A stretch of 64,000 bases of DNA from Modestobacter sp. VKM Ac-2986 (GTDB taxonomy: Bacteria; Actinomycetota; Actinomycetes; Mycobacteriales; Geodermatophilaceae): positions 620,001-684,000 of the forward strand of contig NZ_JAPVBH010000002.1 of NCBI RefSeq assembly GCF_026967795.1. The letters are read 5' to 3'. The position numbers and the translations under genes were made by a program. How positions within the stretch are numbered: position 1 is the stretch's first letter; every line of letters begins with the position of its first letter. Below, piece after piece: positions 53,486 through 62,819 of this stretch. Below the pieces are notes generated by a model, which did no database searches, had not been told where the DNA came from, and worked only from the letters and a program-made list of their open reading frames with translations.

Positions 53486-54340
53486 TTACGCCAGCGCGTC
53501 CAGCTTGGCCATGTCCTCGGCGGACAGCGTCAGCTGCGCAGCGCCCATGTTCTCGGTCAGGTGGTCGATCGACTTCGTGCCCGGGATGGGCAGGATGACC
53601 GGCGACTTCTGCAGCAGCCAGGCCAGTGCCACCTGCGAGGGGGTCGCGTCGAGCTCGCGGGCCACCTCGGCGACCGGGCTGTCGGGCTTGGCCAGGTCAC
53701 CGGTGGCGATCGGGAACCACGGGATGAACGCGATGCCCTCGGCCTCGGCGTAGGCCAGCACGTCGGCGGACTGCCGGTTCGTCAGGTTGTACAGGTTCTG
53801 CACGGAGACGATCTCGGTGATCTCGCGGGCGGCCTTCAGCTCGTCGACGGAGACCTCCGAGACGCCGACGTGGCGGACCTTGCCCTCCTCCTTGAGCTCG
53901 GCGAAGGCACCGAGCTGGTCGGCGAGGGGCACCTCGGTGTCGATGCGGTGCAGCTGGATCAGGTCGATCCGGTCGACCTTGAGGTTGCGCAGCGACAGCT
54001 CGACCTGCTGCTTGAGGTAGGACGGGCGACCGACCGGGGGCCAGACGCCGGGGCCGGTGCGGGTCAGGCCGGCCTTGGTGCCGATGACCAGGCCGTCCGG
54101 GTACGGGAACGCGGCCTCGGCGATGATCTGCTCGCTGACCTGCGGGCCGTAGGAGTCGGCGGTGTCGATGAAGTCGACGCCCTGCTCGATCGCGGCCTTG
54201 ACCACGGCGAGCGCGCCGGCGCGGTCGGCCGGCTCGCCCCAGACGCCCGGGCCGGTGAGCTGCATGGCGCCGTAGCCGAGGCGGTGGACGGTGAGGTCGC
54301 CGCCGAGGTCGAAGGTGAGCGGGGTGGTGGGGGCGGTCAT
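53486..54340 (-). CDS. Aldo/keto reductase
   Basis: 284 aa AKR. FIDTADSYGPQ (Asp and Tyr of the tetrad), VIGTKAG (Lys) and DLIQLHRID (His), then VQNLYNLTNRQ and LPIPGTKSIDHLTENM for the NADPH-binding end. Reduces carbonyl compounds. ATG 54340 has GGAGG 5 nt upstream. Confidence 0.92.
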   Translation of the reverse strand: MTAPTTPLTFDLGGDLTVHRLGYGAMQLTGPGVWGEPADRAGALAVVKAAIEQGVDFIDTADSYGPQVSEQIIAEAAFPYPDGLVIGTKAGLTRTGPGVWPPVGRPSYLKQQVELSLRNLKVDRIDLIQLHRIDTEVPLADQLGAFAELKEEGKVRHVGVSEVSVDELKAAREITEIVSVQNLYNLTNRQSADVLAYAEAEGIAFIPWFPIATGDLAKPDSPVAEVARELDATPSQVALAWLLQKSPVILPIPGTKSIDHLTENMGAAQLTLSAEDMAKLDALA

Positions 54341-54511
54341 GGGTCCTCCAGGAGCTCGAGTCGGGTGGGACCCGCGGCTGCGGCCTGCGGGGTCCCGTCC
54401 CCTACAAGGGCTCCCGGGCGCCCGTCCTTCCCCGCCCCCGGTCATGTGAGGGTCGGCACAGTCGCTGGTGCGCATGCTGGACGCCGGGCCCCGGTGGGGG
54501 AAGGTGGTCCG

Positions 54512-55777
54512 GTGCAACGGACACGGCGGGCCGGGACGACGGCCCTGCCGGTGCTGCTCCTGGCCGGGGTGCTGCTGGTCGCGCTGAACCTCCGCGGGCC
54601 GCTGGTCGCGGTCGCCCCGGTGGTCGAGGACCTGCAGCGGGACCTCCGCGTCGGTGCGGGCACCATCGGCCTGCTGACCAGCATCCCGGTGCTGTGCTTC
54701 GGCCTGGCCGCCCCGCTGGCCTCGCTGCTGATCGCCCGCAGCGGAGTGCACCGGGCGGTGCTGCTCTCCCTGGCCGGGGTGCTGGCCGGCACGGTGCTGC
54801 GGTCGCTGGGCAGCCAGGAGGCCGCGATCGCCGGCACGGTGGTGATCGGGCTGGGCATCACCGTGGGCAACGTCGTCGTCCCGGTGGTCATCGGCCGCGA
54901 CTTCCCCGGCGCCACCAACATCGTCACCGCCGCGTACACCGCCGCGCTCAACGTCGGGGCGACGACGACGTCCGCGCTCACCGCGCCGCTGGCCGACCTC
55001 GTCGGCTGGCAGCTCGCGCTGGCCGCATGGGGCCTGCTGGTGGTGGTCGCCGCGGCCGTCTGGACCACCGCGCTGCGCCGCCAGGTGGCCCGCGCCGCCG
55101 CCGCCGAGGCCGCGGGCACCGCCCCTCCCCCGCCACCGGCCGCCGCCCCGGGCCCCCCGGTCTGGCGAAGCCCGGTGGCCTGGGGTCTGACGCTGGCCTT
55201 CTCCGGTCAGGCGTTCAGCTACTACGGCACGACGGCCTGGCTGCCCACGCTGCTGGCCGACGAGAACGGCCTGACCAAGGCCCAGGCCGGGGTCAGCTCC
55301 TCGCTGTTCCAGGTGCTGGCGGTGGTCGGGGCGTTCTCCGTGCCCGCCCTGGTCGCCTGGTGGAAGCGCCCCGCGCTGGTGCTGCTGGCCGTGACCGCCT
55401 TCTGGGCGACGCTGCCGATCGGGCTGCTGGTCGCCCCGGGCCTGTGGCCGCTGTGGTGCAGCCTCGCCGGGGCGGCCCAGGGCGGCGGCATCACCGTCGT
55501 CTTCATCGCCATCGTGCGGCGGTCGCCCGACCTGACCCGGAGCCGGCAGCTGTCGGCGATGGTGCAGGGCGGGGGCTACGTCGTGGCGGCCACCGGACCC
55601 CTGGTCGTGGGGGCCGTGCACGACGCGACGGGCGGTTGGACCGCACCGCTGCTGGTCATCTGTGGATCAGTGGCCGTGATGGCCGTCGCCGGGACTGCGT
55701 CCGCCGGCGGACGGACCGAGGCAGCACGAGACGCGGCGCCGGCACCGGCGCCCGCAGAGGAGGCACGTCGTGGGTGA
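54512..55777 (+). CDS. MFS transporter, CynX/NimT (cyanate/nitroimidazole) type
   Basis: 421 aa, about 12 hydrophobic helices. The N-terminus (LLAGVLLVALNLRGPLVAVAPV, then LLTSIPVLCFGLAAP) is typical of CynX. A Pro/Ala-rich central loop (AGTAPPPPPAAAPGPP) separates two halves. The substrate is unknown. The next gene overlaps its end by 8 bp, so a phosphatase is made from the same mRNA. Confidence 0.85.
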   Translation: MQRTRRAGTTALPVLLLAGVLLVALNLRGPLVAVAPVVEDLQRDLRVGAGTIGLLTSIPVLCFGLAAPLASLLIARSGVHRAVLLSLAGVLAGTVLRSLGSQEAAIAGTVVIGLGITVGNVVVPVVIGRDFPGATNIVTAAYTAALNVGATTTSALTAPLADLVGWQLALAAWGLLVVVAAAVWTTALRRQVARAAAAEAAGTAPPPPPAAAPGPPVWRSPVAWGLTLAFSGQAFSYYGTTAWLPTLLADENGLTKAQAGVSSSLFQVLAVVGAFSVPALVAWWKRPALVLLAVTAFWATLPIGLLVAPGLWPLWCSLAGAAQGGGITVVFIAIVRRSPDLTRSRQLSAMVQGGGYVVAATGPLVVGAVHDATGGWTAPLLVICGSVAVMAVAGTASAGGRTEAARDAAPAPAPAEEARRG

Positions 55778-56363
55778 GATCGTCGTCGTCCGGCACGGGG
55801 CGACCGAGTGGAGCACGAGCGGGCAGCACACCGGGCTGACCGACCTGCCGCTGCTCCCCGGCGGTGAGGACGACGCCCGGGCGCTGCGGGCGGAGCTGTC
55901 GGACCGGCAGATCACGCACGCCTTCGTCAGCCCGCTGGCCCGGGCCCGGCGCACCGCGGAACTGGCCGGCCTGTTCGACCACGGCATCACCGCCGAGCTG
56001 GAGCCCGACCTGGTCGAGGTCGACTACGGGCGGTGGGAGGGCAAGACCACCCCGCAGATCCACGAGGAGCTCGGCCACCCCTGGTCGCTGTGGAGCGACG
56101 GCACCGAGCCCGGCGACACCCCCGGCGAGAGCCTGGTCCAGGTCGCCGCGCGGGTCGACCGGGTGCTGGAGCGGGCCCGGCCGCTGCTGGCCGACGGCGA
56201 CGTCGCGCTGGTCGCCCACGGGCACGTGCTGCGCATCCTCACCGCCCGCTGGCTGGGCTTCGGCCCGGAGAAGGGTGCGATCTTCCCGCTGGCCACCGGC
56301 CGCTACGGCGTCCTGGGCCACGAGCACGACTGGCCGGCCCTCATCGGCTGGAACACCGTCTGA
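55770..56363 (+). CDS. Histidine phosphatase family protein
   Basis: 197 aa, phosphoglycerate-mutase-like. Catalytic VVRHGATEWS (RHG), SPLARARRTAEL, EVDYGRWEGKT and C-terminal LVAHGHVLRILTA His. Hydrolyses a phosphomonoester of unknown identity in the cytoplasm. GTG start inside the end of the MFS gene. It is terminated by hairpin repeat copy B. Confidence 0.92.
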   Translation: MGEIVVVRHGATEWSTSGQHTGLTDLPLLPGGEDDARALRAELSDRQITHAFVSPLARARRTAELAGLFDHGITAELEPDLVEVDYGRWEGKTTPQIHEELGHPWSLWSDGTEPGDTPGESLVQVAARVDRVLERARPLLADGDVALVAHGHVLRILTARWLGFGPEKGAIFPLATGRYGVLGHEHDWPALIGWNTV

Positions 56364-56420
56364 GGAGCCCCTCGCCCCCCACCACCCGCACGCTCGCGGC
56401 GGGCCCCTGCGAGGGGGCCG
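56361..56420. repeat. TGA-linked hairpin repeat, copy B (terminator)
   Basis: It begins at the stop codon (TGAGGA). The outer stem CCCCTCGC (56368-56375) pairs with GCGAGGGG (56409-56416), and the centre ACCCGCACGCTCGCGGCGGG matches copy A with a few changes. Confidence 0.75.
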
Positions 56421-56454
56421 GACAGCGGCTCGGACGGCGGACGGGCGCGGGCCG

Positions 56455-57636
56455 CTAGACCAGGACGAGCTCGGGCTCGGACTCCGGCTCCGGGCGCACC
56501 GGGTGGCCGAAGAGCCAGCCCTGCCCGAGGTCGGCGCCCACGGCCCGCGCCCGGTCGGCCATCAGCTCGGACTCCACGCCCTCGGCCACGACCGTGCCGC
56601 CGTGCAGGTGGGTGAGCTCGGTCAGCGCCCGGGCGATCGCGTTCGGTCCGGGCTCGTGCAGCCGGGCGACCAGCGCCTTGCTGAGCTTGACGACGTCCGG
56701 GCGGACGACCGACACCAGCGCCAGGCCGGACCAGCCGACGCCGACGTCGTCCAGGGCCACCCGCCAGCCCAGCGAGCGGTGGTGCTCCAGCACCGACAGC
56801 AGGTGCTCCCGGTCGGTGACCGCGTGCGAGGCGACCACCTCGAACACCAGCTGCCGCGGGTCGATCCCGGCCTCGTGCACGGCCCGCTCGGTGCTGGCCA
56901 GGCAGACCGAGGGCCGGTGGACCGCCGCCGGGTCGGAGTTCACGTACAGGTCGGCGCCGCCCAGCCAGCCGGCGGCGTGGCTGATCGCGGCCTCGCGGGC
57001 CAGCCGGTCGAGCCGGTCCAGCCAGCCGCCGCGCTCGGCGAGGAAGAACAGGTCGCCCCCGCCGACCTCGCGGCCGTCGACCCGGCCGCGCAGCAGCGCC
57101 TCGTGCCCGACCATCCCGCCGGAGGTCAGCGACATGATCGGCTGGTAGACCGGCCACAGCTCGGCCCCGGTGAGCAGGCCCATCTCCACGGTGATGCCGC
57201 GGCGGGCCAGCTCGACGGCCAGCGTCGGCGCGGTGAGCAGCCGGGTGGCCAGCGCGACGCCGTCCGCGGGCGGGTCGGTGGTGACCCGCACGGCCTGGGT
57301 CTCGGCGGAGGTCAGCTCGCGGGCCAGCCGCTGGAGCAGCCGGTCGATCCGCCGGCCGCCCTCGTCGTCGACGACGTCCAGCAGCCCCGGTGCGGTGCCG
57401 ATCCGCAGGCCCATCGCCCCGGCGACCCGGGAGATGCTGGGCAGCACGTGGGTGAGGGTGCTGGCCAGGAGCAGGCGGCGGGCAGACCGCGGGGTCTCCC
57501 ACGAGGGACGCACGGAGTCGACGGGGCCGGTCACGGCAGCAGGATGACCGACCACCTCCGTGACCAGCCGCAGGCGCGCGGTCGCTGAGCGCAGTGGGGC
57601 AGGTGGGGCCCGGCTCACAGTGGGAACGATGATCAA
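56455..57636 (-). CDS. EAL-domain c-di-GMP phosphodiesterase
   Basis: Up to 393 aa. The N-terminal half (helical, about 160 residues) is unassigned. The EAL domain keeps all catalytic positions although motifs are divergent: HEALLRG (Glu), LYVNSDP (Asn), VFEVVASH (Glu), ALDDVGVGWSG (Asp-Asp), VVKLSKAL (Lys), VAEGVESE (Glu) and LGQGWLFGHP (Gln). The listed start is TTG 57636; GTG 57618 and later GTGs are alternatives. It is divergent from a TetR gene across a 15-bp palindrome. Confidence 0.85.
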   Translation of the reverse strand: MIIVPTVSRAPPAPLRSATARLRLVTEVVGHPAAVTGPVDSVRPSWETPRSARRLLLASTLTHVLPSISRVAGAMGLRIGTAPGLLDVVDDEGGRRIDRLLQRLARELTSAETQAVRVTTDPPADGVALATRLLTAPTLAVELARRGITVEMGLLTGAELWPVYQPIMSLTSGGMVGHEALLRGRVDGREVGGGDLFFLAERGGWLDRLDRLAREAAISHAAGWLGGADLYVNSDPAAVHRPSVCLASTERAVHEAGIDPRQLVFEVVASHAVTDREHLLSVLEHHRSLGWRVALDDVGVGWSGLALVSVVRPDVVKLSKALVARLHEPGPNAIARALTELTHLHGGTVVAEGVESELMADRARAVGADLGQGWLFGHPVRPEPESEPELVLV

Positions 57637-57639
57637 CCG

Positions 57640-57654
57640 GACTAGTGTCTAGTC
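57640..57654. promoter_or_regulatory. TetR operator/-10 palindrome
   Basis: GACTAG-TGT-CTAGTC is a perfect 6-3-6 palindrome ending 1 nt before the TetR GTG. It includes TAGTGT, a -10 hexamer 6 nt from that GTG. A repressor bound here would block its own leaderless promoter and the divergent EAL gene. Confidence 0.7.
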
Positions 57655-58284
57655 GTGTCCGACCCCACCTCCCCTGCCGGCGACCGACCCGGTCGCGGCG
57701 GCCGTCCCCGCGACCCCTCCCGGGACGGCGCGATCCGCTCGGCGATCCTCGCGGTCCTGGCCGAGTCGGGGTACGCGGGCCTGACCATGGACGCCGTGGC
57801 CGCCACCGCCGGGGTGGGCAAGGCGACGATCTACCGCCGCTGGCGCACCAAGTCCGACCTGGTCGCCGACGCCGTCGCCGACCTGAGCGCCTCCTCGATG
57901 ACGCTGCCGGACACCGGGTCGCTGGAGGGCGACCTGCGCCTGCTGCTGCACGGGCTGGTGTCGGCGGTCAACGGGCCACTGGGTGCCGCGACGCTGTCGC
58001 TGATGTCGGCACTGCCGCACGAGCCGGCGCTGCAGACGGCGTTCCGCAGCGGGCCGATGGACCTGTGGTCGGTCGTGTACCGCCAGGTCTGGGCACGCGC
58101 CGTGGCGCGCGGCGAGGTCGACGACTCCGTGCCCGGCAGCGCGGTGTCCTCCTCGGCCAGCGCGCCGATCCTGCAGCGCTGGCTGTTCAGCAGCGAGCCG
58201 GTCACCGAGGCCTACGCCGACGAGATCCTGGCCGACGTGGTCCTGCCCCTGCTGGCCGCCCGCCGGGCCGGCTGCCCCGGCTGA
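57655..58284 (+). CDS. TetR-family transcriptional regulator
   Basis: 209 aa. N-terminal HTH AILAVLAESGYAGLTMDAVAATAGVGKATIYRRWRTKSDL; effector domain follows (TetR_C 16-like, LHGLVSAVNGP, QRWLFSSEPVTEAYADEILADVVLP). GTG start right after the palindrome. The likely targets are itself and the divergent EAL gene. The ligand is unknown. Confidence 0.9.
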   Translation: MSDPTSPAGDRPGRGGRPRDPSRDGAIRSAILAVLAESGYAGLTMDAVAATAGVGKATIYRRWRTKSDLVADAVADLSASSMTLPDTGSLEGDLRLLLHGLVSAVNGPLGAATLSLMSALPHEPALQTAFRSGPMDLWSVVYRQVWARAVARGEVDDSVPGSAVSSSASAPILQRWLFSSEPVTEAYADEILADVVLPLLAARRAGCPG

Positions 58285-58301
58285 GCGGCCGGGGCAGCCG
58301 G
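58268..58301. terminator. Bidirectional terminator between tetR and copA
   Basis: Perfect 14-bp stem (58268-58281 with 58288-58301), 6-nt loop holding the tetR stop codon. Confidence 0.85.
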
Positions 58302-58306
58302 GCAGG

Positions 58307-60541
58307 TCAGGCGGCCGACCGGAAGCGGCGCAGCCGCAGGCTGTTGGTCACCACCAGCACCGAGGACGCCGCCATGGCCAGCCCGGCCAGCAGCGGGTTG
58401 AGGAACCCGAGCGCGGCCAGCGGCACCAGCGCCACGTTGTAGGCGAAGGCCCAGAACAGGTTGCCCTTGATCACCGCGAGGGTGCGCCGGGCCAGCCGGA
58501 CGGCGTCGACCGCGGCGTCGAGGTCGGCGCGCACCAGGGTGAGGTCGCTGGCCTCGATCGCGACGTCGGTGCCCGAGCCCATCGCCAGCCCGAGGTCGGC
58601 CTGGGCGAGTGCGGGGGCGTCGTTGACGCCGTCGCCGACCATGGCGACCACCCGGCCGCGGGCCTGCAGGTCGCGGACGACGTCGACCTTGCCGGCCGGC
58701 AGCACCCCGGACACCACCTCGTCGGGGGCCAGGCCCACGGCGCGGGCGACCGCGGCGGCGGCCCCGGCGTTGTCGCCGGTCACGAGCACCGGCGCCAGCC
58801 CCAGCGCGCGCAGCCGGGTGATGGCCGCGGCGCTGCTGGGCTTGACGGTGTCGGCGACGACCAGCACCCCGCGCACCTCGCCGTCCCAGGCGACCCGGAC
58901 GGCGGTGCGCCCGGCGGCCTCGGCGGCGTCGGCGACGGCGGCCAGGTCGGCCGGCACCGGCGGCAGGTCGCCGCGGCAGCCGATGACCAGGTCGTGGCCC
59001 TCGACGGTGCCGGTGACGCCGATGCCGGCCTGGCTGGCGAAGCCGGTGACCGGCGCCAGCGGTGCACCGGCTGCGGCGACGACGGCGCGGGCGATCGGGT
59101 GCTCGCTGCCGGCCTCGACGGCCGCGGCGAGCCGCAGCGTGTCGGGGTGGCCGGCGACCTCGACCAGGCTCATCTGCCCGGTGGTGACGGTGCCGGTCTT
59201 GTCCAGCACCACGGTGTCGACCCGGCGGGTGCTCTCCAGCACCTCCGGGCCCTTGATCAGCACGCCCAGCTGGGCGCCGCGGCCGGTGCCCACCAGCAGG
59301 GCGGTGGGGGTGGCCAGGCCCAGCGCGCACGGGCAGGCGATGACCAGCACGGCGACGGCGGCGGTGAACGCGGCCGTGACGTCGCCGGTGAGGAGCAGCC
59401 AGCCGAGCAGGGTGCCCAGCGCGATGACCAGCACCACCGGCACGAACACCGCCGAGACCCGGTCGGCCAACCGCTGCACCTGCGCCTTACCGCTCTGCGC
59501 CTGGGTGACCAGGCGGCCGAGCTGGGCCAGCGTGGTGTCCGCGCCGACCCGGGTGGCCTCGACGACCAGCCGGCCACCGACGTTGACCGTCGCGCCGGTG
59601 ACCCGGTCACCCTCGGCGACCTCCACCGGGACGCTCTCCCCGGTCAGCATCGACAGGTCGACCGCGGAGCTGCCGCTCACGACGAGACCGTCGGTGGCCA
59701 CCTTCTCCCCCGGCCGGACGACGAAACGGTCGCCCACGGCGAGCTCGGCGATCGGCACGCGCACCTCGACGCCGTCCCGCAGCACGGCGGCCTCGCGCAC
59801 CCCGAGCTCGAGCAGCGCGGCCAGCGCGGCGCCGGAGCGGCGCTTGGCGCGGGCCTCGGCCCACCGGCCGGCGAGCAGGAAGACGGTGACCGCCGAGGCG
59901 ACCTCCAGGTAGATCTCGTGCGTGCCGGCGCCGCGCTCGGGCAGCAGGGTGAAGCTCATCCGCATGCCCGCCATGCCGGCGTCGCCGAGGAACAGCGCCC
60001 ACAGCGACCACAGGTAGGCCGCGGTGATGCCGATCGAGACCAGGGTGTCCATGGTGCTGGCGCCGTGCCGGGCGTTGACGACGGCGGCGCGATGGAAGGG
60101 CCAGGCCCCCCAGAGCACGACCGGGGTGGCCAGCGCCAGCGCCACCCACTGCCAGTTGGTGAACTGCCAGGCCGGCACCATCGACAGCAGCACCACCGGC
60201 AGCGCGAGCACGGTGCTGACCAGCAGCCGCTGCCGCAGTGCGGACTCGGGGGCGACGGGCTCCTGCTCGTCGTCGTCCGCCGGCGGGGTGGGGAGCGCGG
60301 CTGCGTACCCAGCGGCGCTCACGGTCTCCAGGAGCCGGTCGGTGACGACCCGGGCCGGGTCGAACCGGACGGTCGCGGCCTCGGTGGCGTAGTTGACGCT
60401 GGCCTCGACGCCGTCGAGCTTGTTGAGCTTCCGCTCGATCCGGTTCGCGCAGCTGGCACAGGTCATCCCGGTGATGTCGAGGCGGACCTCGTCCAGCGGC
60501 GCCGGCGCCTGCGACCGGGCCGCCTCCGGCCCGGCGCTCAT
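58307..60541 (-). CDS. copA: Copper-exporting P1B-type ATPase
   Basis: 744 aa. One N-terminal HMA domain ([10 protein letters not shown]), transmembrane segments, TGES, CPC in [13 protein letters not shown], phosphorylation site [18 protein letters not shown] and [10 protein letters not shown]. Pumps Cu(I) out of the cell. The ATG overlaps the stop of copZ (ATGA). It is the last gene of csoR-copZ-copA. Confidence 0.95.
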   Translation of the reverse strand: MSAGPEAARSQAPAPLDEVRLDITGMTCASCANRIERKLNKLDGVEASVNYATEAATVRFDPARVVTDRLLETVSAAGYAAALPTPPADDDEQEPVAPESALRQRLLVSTVLALPVVLLSMVPAWQFTNWQWVALALATPVVLWGAWPFHRAAVVNARHGASTMDTLVSIGITAAYLWSLWALFLGDAGMAGMRMSFTLLPERGAGTHEIYLEVASAVTVFLLAGRWAEARAKRRSGAALAALLELGVREAAVLRDGVEVRVPIAELAVGDRFVVRPGEKVATDGLVVSGSSAVDLSMLTGESVPVEVAEGDRVTGATVNVGGRLVVEATRVGADTTLAQLGRLVTQAQSGKAQVQRLADRVSAVFVPVVLVIALGTLLGWLLLTGDVTAAFTAAVAVLVIACPCALGLATPTALLVGTGRGAQLGVLIKGPEVLESTRRVDTVVLDKTGTVTTGQMSLVEVAGHPDTLRLAAAVEAGSEHPIARAVVAAAGAPLAPVTGFASQAGIGVTGTVEGHDLVIGCRGDLPPVPADLAAVADAAEAAGRTAVRVAWDGEVRGVLVVADTVKPSSAAAITRLRALGLAPVLVTGDNAGAAAAVARAVGLAPDEVVSGVLPAGKVDVVRDLQARGRVVAMVGDGVNDAPALAQADLGLAMGSGTDVAIEASDLTLVRADLDAAVDAVRLARRTLAVIKGNLFWAFAYNVALVPLAALGFLNPLLAGLAMAASSVLVVTNSLRLRRFRSAA

Positions 60542-60741
60542 GCCGGCTGCGCGGTGTAGCTGCCGGCCTCGGCGACGGCGGCCTGCACCTGCTCGGGCGT
60601 CACGTCGCCGACGACGTGCAGCCGGCCGGTGGCCAGGTCGACGTCGACCTCGGTGACGCCGAGCTCGCTGACCTCCTCGGTGACCGAGGCGACGCAGTGC
60701 TGGCAGGTCATACCGGTGACGGTGAAGTCCATGGTGGGCAC
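60538..60741 (-). CDS. copZ: Copper chaperone, HMA domain
   Basis: 67 aa ferredoxin-like HMA protein with metal-binding [10 protein letters not shown]. It delivers Cu(I) to CopA. GTG 60741 has AAGGAG 6 nt upstream. The stop overlaps the start of copA. Confidence 0.93.
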   Translation of the reverse strand: MPTMDFTVTGMTCQHCVASVTEEVSELGVTEVDVDLATGRLHVVGDVTPEQVQAAVAEAGSYTAQPA

Positions 60742-60766
60742 AGGGGGCTCCTTGTGGTCGGTCGGG

Positions 60767-61060
60767 TCAGGAACGGACGAGCCGGGCGATGGCGGCGGAG
60801 GCCTCGGCGATCTTGGCGTCGGCTGTGGCGCCGTCGTCGGCGGCGCTGCTGGCCACCGCGTCGCGGACGCAGTGGGCCAGGTGGTCGTCGAGCAGGCCGA
60901 GTGCGACCGCCTGCAGCGCCTTGGTGGCCGCGGAGACCTGGGTCAGCACGTCGATGCAGTACGTGTCGTCCTCGACCATCCGTGCGATGCCGCGGACCTG
61001 GCCCTCCACGCGCTTGAGGCGCGCGAGCAGCTGGTCCTTCTCCCCCGCGTAGCCCGTCAT
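60767..61060 (-). CDS. csoR: Copper-sensing repressor CsoR
   Basis: 97 aa, DUF156 family four-helix regulator. Conserved LLARLKRVEGQVRGIARMVEDDTYCIDVLTQV (Cys) and LLDDHLAHCV (His, Cys) supply the C-H-C copper site. It represses the operon in the absence of Cu(I). The ATG is 5 bp from the operator palindrome. Confidence 0.94.
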   Translation of the reverse strand: MTGYAGEKDQLLARLKRVEGQVRGIARMVEDDTYCIDVLTQVSAATKALQAVALGLLDDHLAHCVRDAVASSAADDGATADAKIAEASAAIARLVRS

Positions 61061-61065
61061 GCGAC

Positions 61066-61092
61066 CGAGGGTACCCCCCGGGGGTACCCTCG
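61066..61092. promoter_or_regulatory. CsoR operator
   Basis: CGAGGGTACCCCC (61066-61078) and GGGGGTACCCTCG (61080-61092) are perfect inverted repeats around one C, with GTACCCC/GGGGTAC as in CsoR-type sites. It overlaps the promoter region of csoR-copZ-copA. Confidence 0.8.
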
Positions 61093-61110
61093 CGCCAGCC
61101 CGGGCGGTGG

Positions 61111-61818
61111 TCAGCCGACCGAGACGCAGAGCCCGCCCGGGGCGTCGAGGCACGACGACGCCGGCCCGCCCACCACCGTCCACGGTCCGTCGCGGCCGGA
61201 GCCCCCGGCCACCGGGTCGCGCAGGTCGGTGAGCGCCACGGTCAGCCCGGTGAGGGCGTCGTCCGGGGCGTCGGGGCCCACGACCAGGTACGCCGTCACG
61301 GTGGTCGCCTCCGTGGCGCCCAGCACGAGGTGGTCGGCGGACGGCGTCCGGTCACCGTCCCGGCAGTACCAGACGTCGCTGTCCGAGGACTCGACGAACA
61401 GCCCCACGACGCCGGCGTCCACGGCCGGACCGCTCACCGAGACGCCGGCGGAGACCACCGTCACCGCGCCCGGGCGGTCGGTGAAGGTGAGGTCGACGGC
61501 GAGGTGGCGCGTCGTCGCCTCCTCCAGGCCACAGTCGGTGGGGAACGTGACGTCCAGGGGCGGCAAGCCGGCGGTCACCGGGTGCGCGTCGACCAGCAGG
61601 CTGCCGCGGAACGGCCCGCCGGGCAGCTGCCGGTCGTCGAGCAGCTGCGCGGTGAGCACGGGGGTGGCCGGCGGCGGGGTCGGGGTCGGGCGCGGGGTGG
61701 TCGACACCGGGGCGGCGACCGGGGTGACCGGCGGGTGGGCCAGCTCCTCGAGGAAGCCGCACCCGGTCAGGACCGAGGACGTCACCAGCCCGAGGACCAG
61801 CAGGGCTCCCCGTCGCAT
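61111..61818 (-). CDS. Hypothetical lipoprotein
   Basis: 235 aa. Signal peptide ends in lipobox SVLTGC, then a Thr/Pro-rich linker (TTPRPTPTPPPATP). The exported domain of about 170 residues has two Cys pairs (TDCGLEE, WYCRDGD, SSCLDAPGGLC) and many strands. No known domain recognised. Upstream of the divergent copper operator but on the same strand as csoR; no clear functional link. Confidence 0.7.
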   Translation of the reverse strand: MRRGALLVLGLVTSSVLTGCGFLEELAHPPVTPVAAPVSTTPRPTPTPPPATPVLTAQLLDDRQLPGGPFRGSLLVDAHPVTAGLPPLDVTFPTDCGLEEATTRHLAVDLTFTDRPGAVTVVSAGVSVSGPAVDAGVVGLFVESSDSDVWYCRDGDRTPSADHLVLGATEATTVTAYLVVGPDAPDDALTGLTVALTDLRDPVAGGSGRDGPWTVVGGPASSCLDAPGGLCVSVG

Positions 61819-61864
61819 GGCCGGGGAGCATGACAGCTCCGCCCCCGCCGGGCCAGCACCCCGG

Positions 61865-62362
61865 TCACCAGCCGCGGGTGCCGGGCTCCCCCTTGAACGG
61901 GCCCACCACGTCGGCGGTGATCCAGCCGCCGTAGAAGTCCCCGGCCTGGGCGCGCACCGGCTCCCCGTCGACCGTCGCGCCGTCGACCCTGCTCGGGTAG
62001 AAGGCGACCGCACCGGCCAGGTGCTCGTAGCCGGGCGAGGGCCGCTCGTAGGACCAGGCGACCGAGGGGTGGCGGACACCGTCGACGACGAGGTCCCAGT
62101 AGGTGGCCTGCCCCTTGAACTCGCACCACGAGGAGCCGTTGCCGCGCTCCAGGACGCCGGGGACGACGTCGTCCCGGGGCACGTAGTAGACCGGCGGGTG
62201 ACTGGTCTCGCAGACGCGCACCGCGCGGTCGGTGGTGGCGACGACCTGCCCGCCGGCGGTGACCTCGACACGGCGGCCGGTCACCTGCGCCGACGGTGGG
62301 CGGGGATAGTCCCAGACGGACTCCTGGCCGGGACCTGCGGGATCGGGTGTCGGGTGCCTCAC
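61865..62362 (-). CDS. DUF427 family protein
   Basis: 165 aa. The DUF427 domain is visible as VVATTDRAVRVCETSHPPVYYVPRDDV, then GSSWCEFKGQATYWDL and VAWSYERPSPGYEHLAGAVAFYPSRVD. The family is common in actinobacteria and fungi and has no defined biochemical role. GTG 62362 is the start. Confidence 0.85.
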   Translation of the reverse strand: MRHPTPDPAGPGQESVWDYPRPPSAQVTGRRVEVTAGGQVVATTDRAVRVCETSHPPVYYVPRDDVVPGVLERGNGSSWCEFKGQATYWDLVVDGVRHPSVAWSYERPSPGYEHLAGAVAFYPSRVDGATVDGEPVRAQAGDFYGGWITADVVGPFKGEPGTRGW

Positions 62363-62386
62363 GGCCCCGAGTGTGCCCCCGCCGGA

Positions 62387-62441
62387 CGCCGCGTGCGGGC
62401 CGCGTGGGCCCGCGACCGGACACCCCCTCCCGCACGCGGCG
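62387..62441. terminator. Long-loop hairpin between DUF3618 and DUF427 genes
   Basis: CGCCGCGTGCGGG (62387-62399) pairs perfectly with CCCGCACGCGGCG (62429-62441). The 29-nt loop contains a smaller CGCG..CGCG pairing. Confidence 0.65.
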
Positions 62442-62462
62442 GGCAGGGGTGCCGGGAGGCGG

Positions 62463-62738
62463 TCAGCGCCGGCGGGTGTGCCCGACCACGACCTTCGCCC
62501 GCCGGCGGTTGCGGACGCGGCGGACGACCTTGGTGGTCACCACGAGGGTGACGACCAGGCCGAGGGCGCTCTCGACGGCGATGCCGGTCGGGCTGGCGAG
62601 GAAGGCCTGCGCCTTGGCCTTGCCCTGCGCCTTCAGCCGGGTCGGGTTGGTGCGGTACGCCAGCTCGTCCAACGTCGACCCGAGGGACTCTCGGGCGGCG
62701 TCGATCTCCTGCTGGATCTGCTCGGGGCTGCGTGGCAC
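62463..62738 (-). CDS. DUF3618 family protein
   Basis: 91 aa. The DUF3618 motif is PEQIQQEIDAARESLGSTLDELAYRTNP; one hydrophobic segment (VESALGLVVTLVVTTKVV) follows. Members lie next to phage-shock/YtxH-like genes and are probably membrane-associated. GTG 62738 start chosen over longer readings because the motif starts just after it. Confidence 0.75.
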   Translation of the reverse strand: MPRSPEQIQQEIDAARESLGSTLDELAYRTNPTRLKAQGKAKAQAFLASPTGIAVESALGLVVTLVVTTKVVRRVRNRRRAKVVVGHTRRR

Positions 62739-62819
62739 GGGCGACAGCCTGCCAGATGCCGGCCGCCTCGGCCGATCGGCCGCCTCCGCACTCCCCCTCC
62801 CGCGCGACGGGGACACCCG

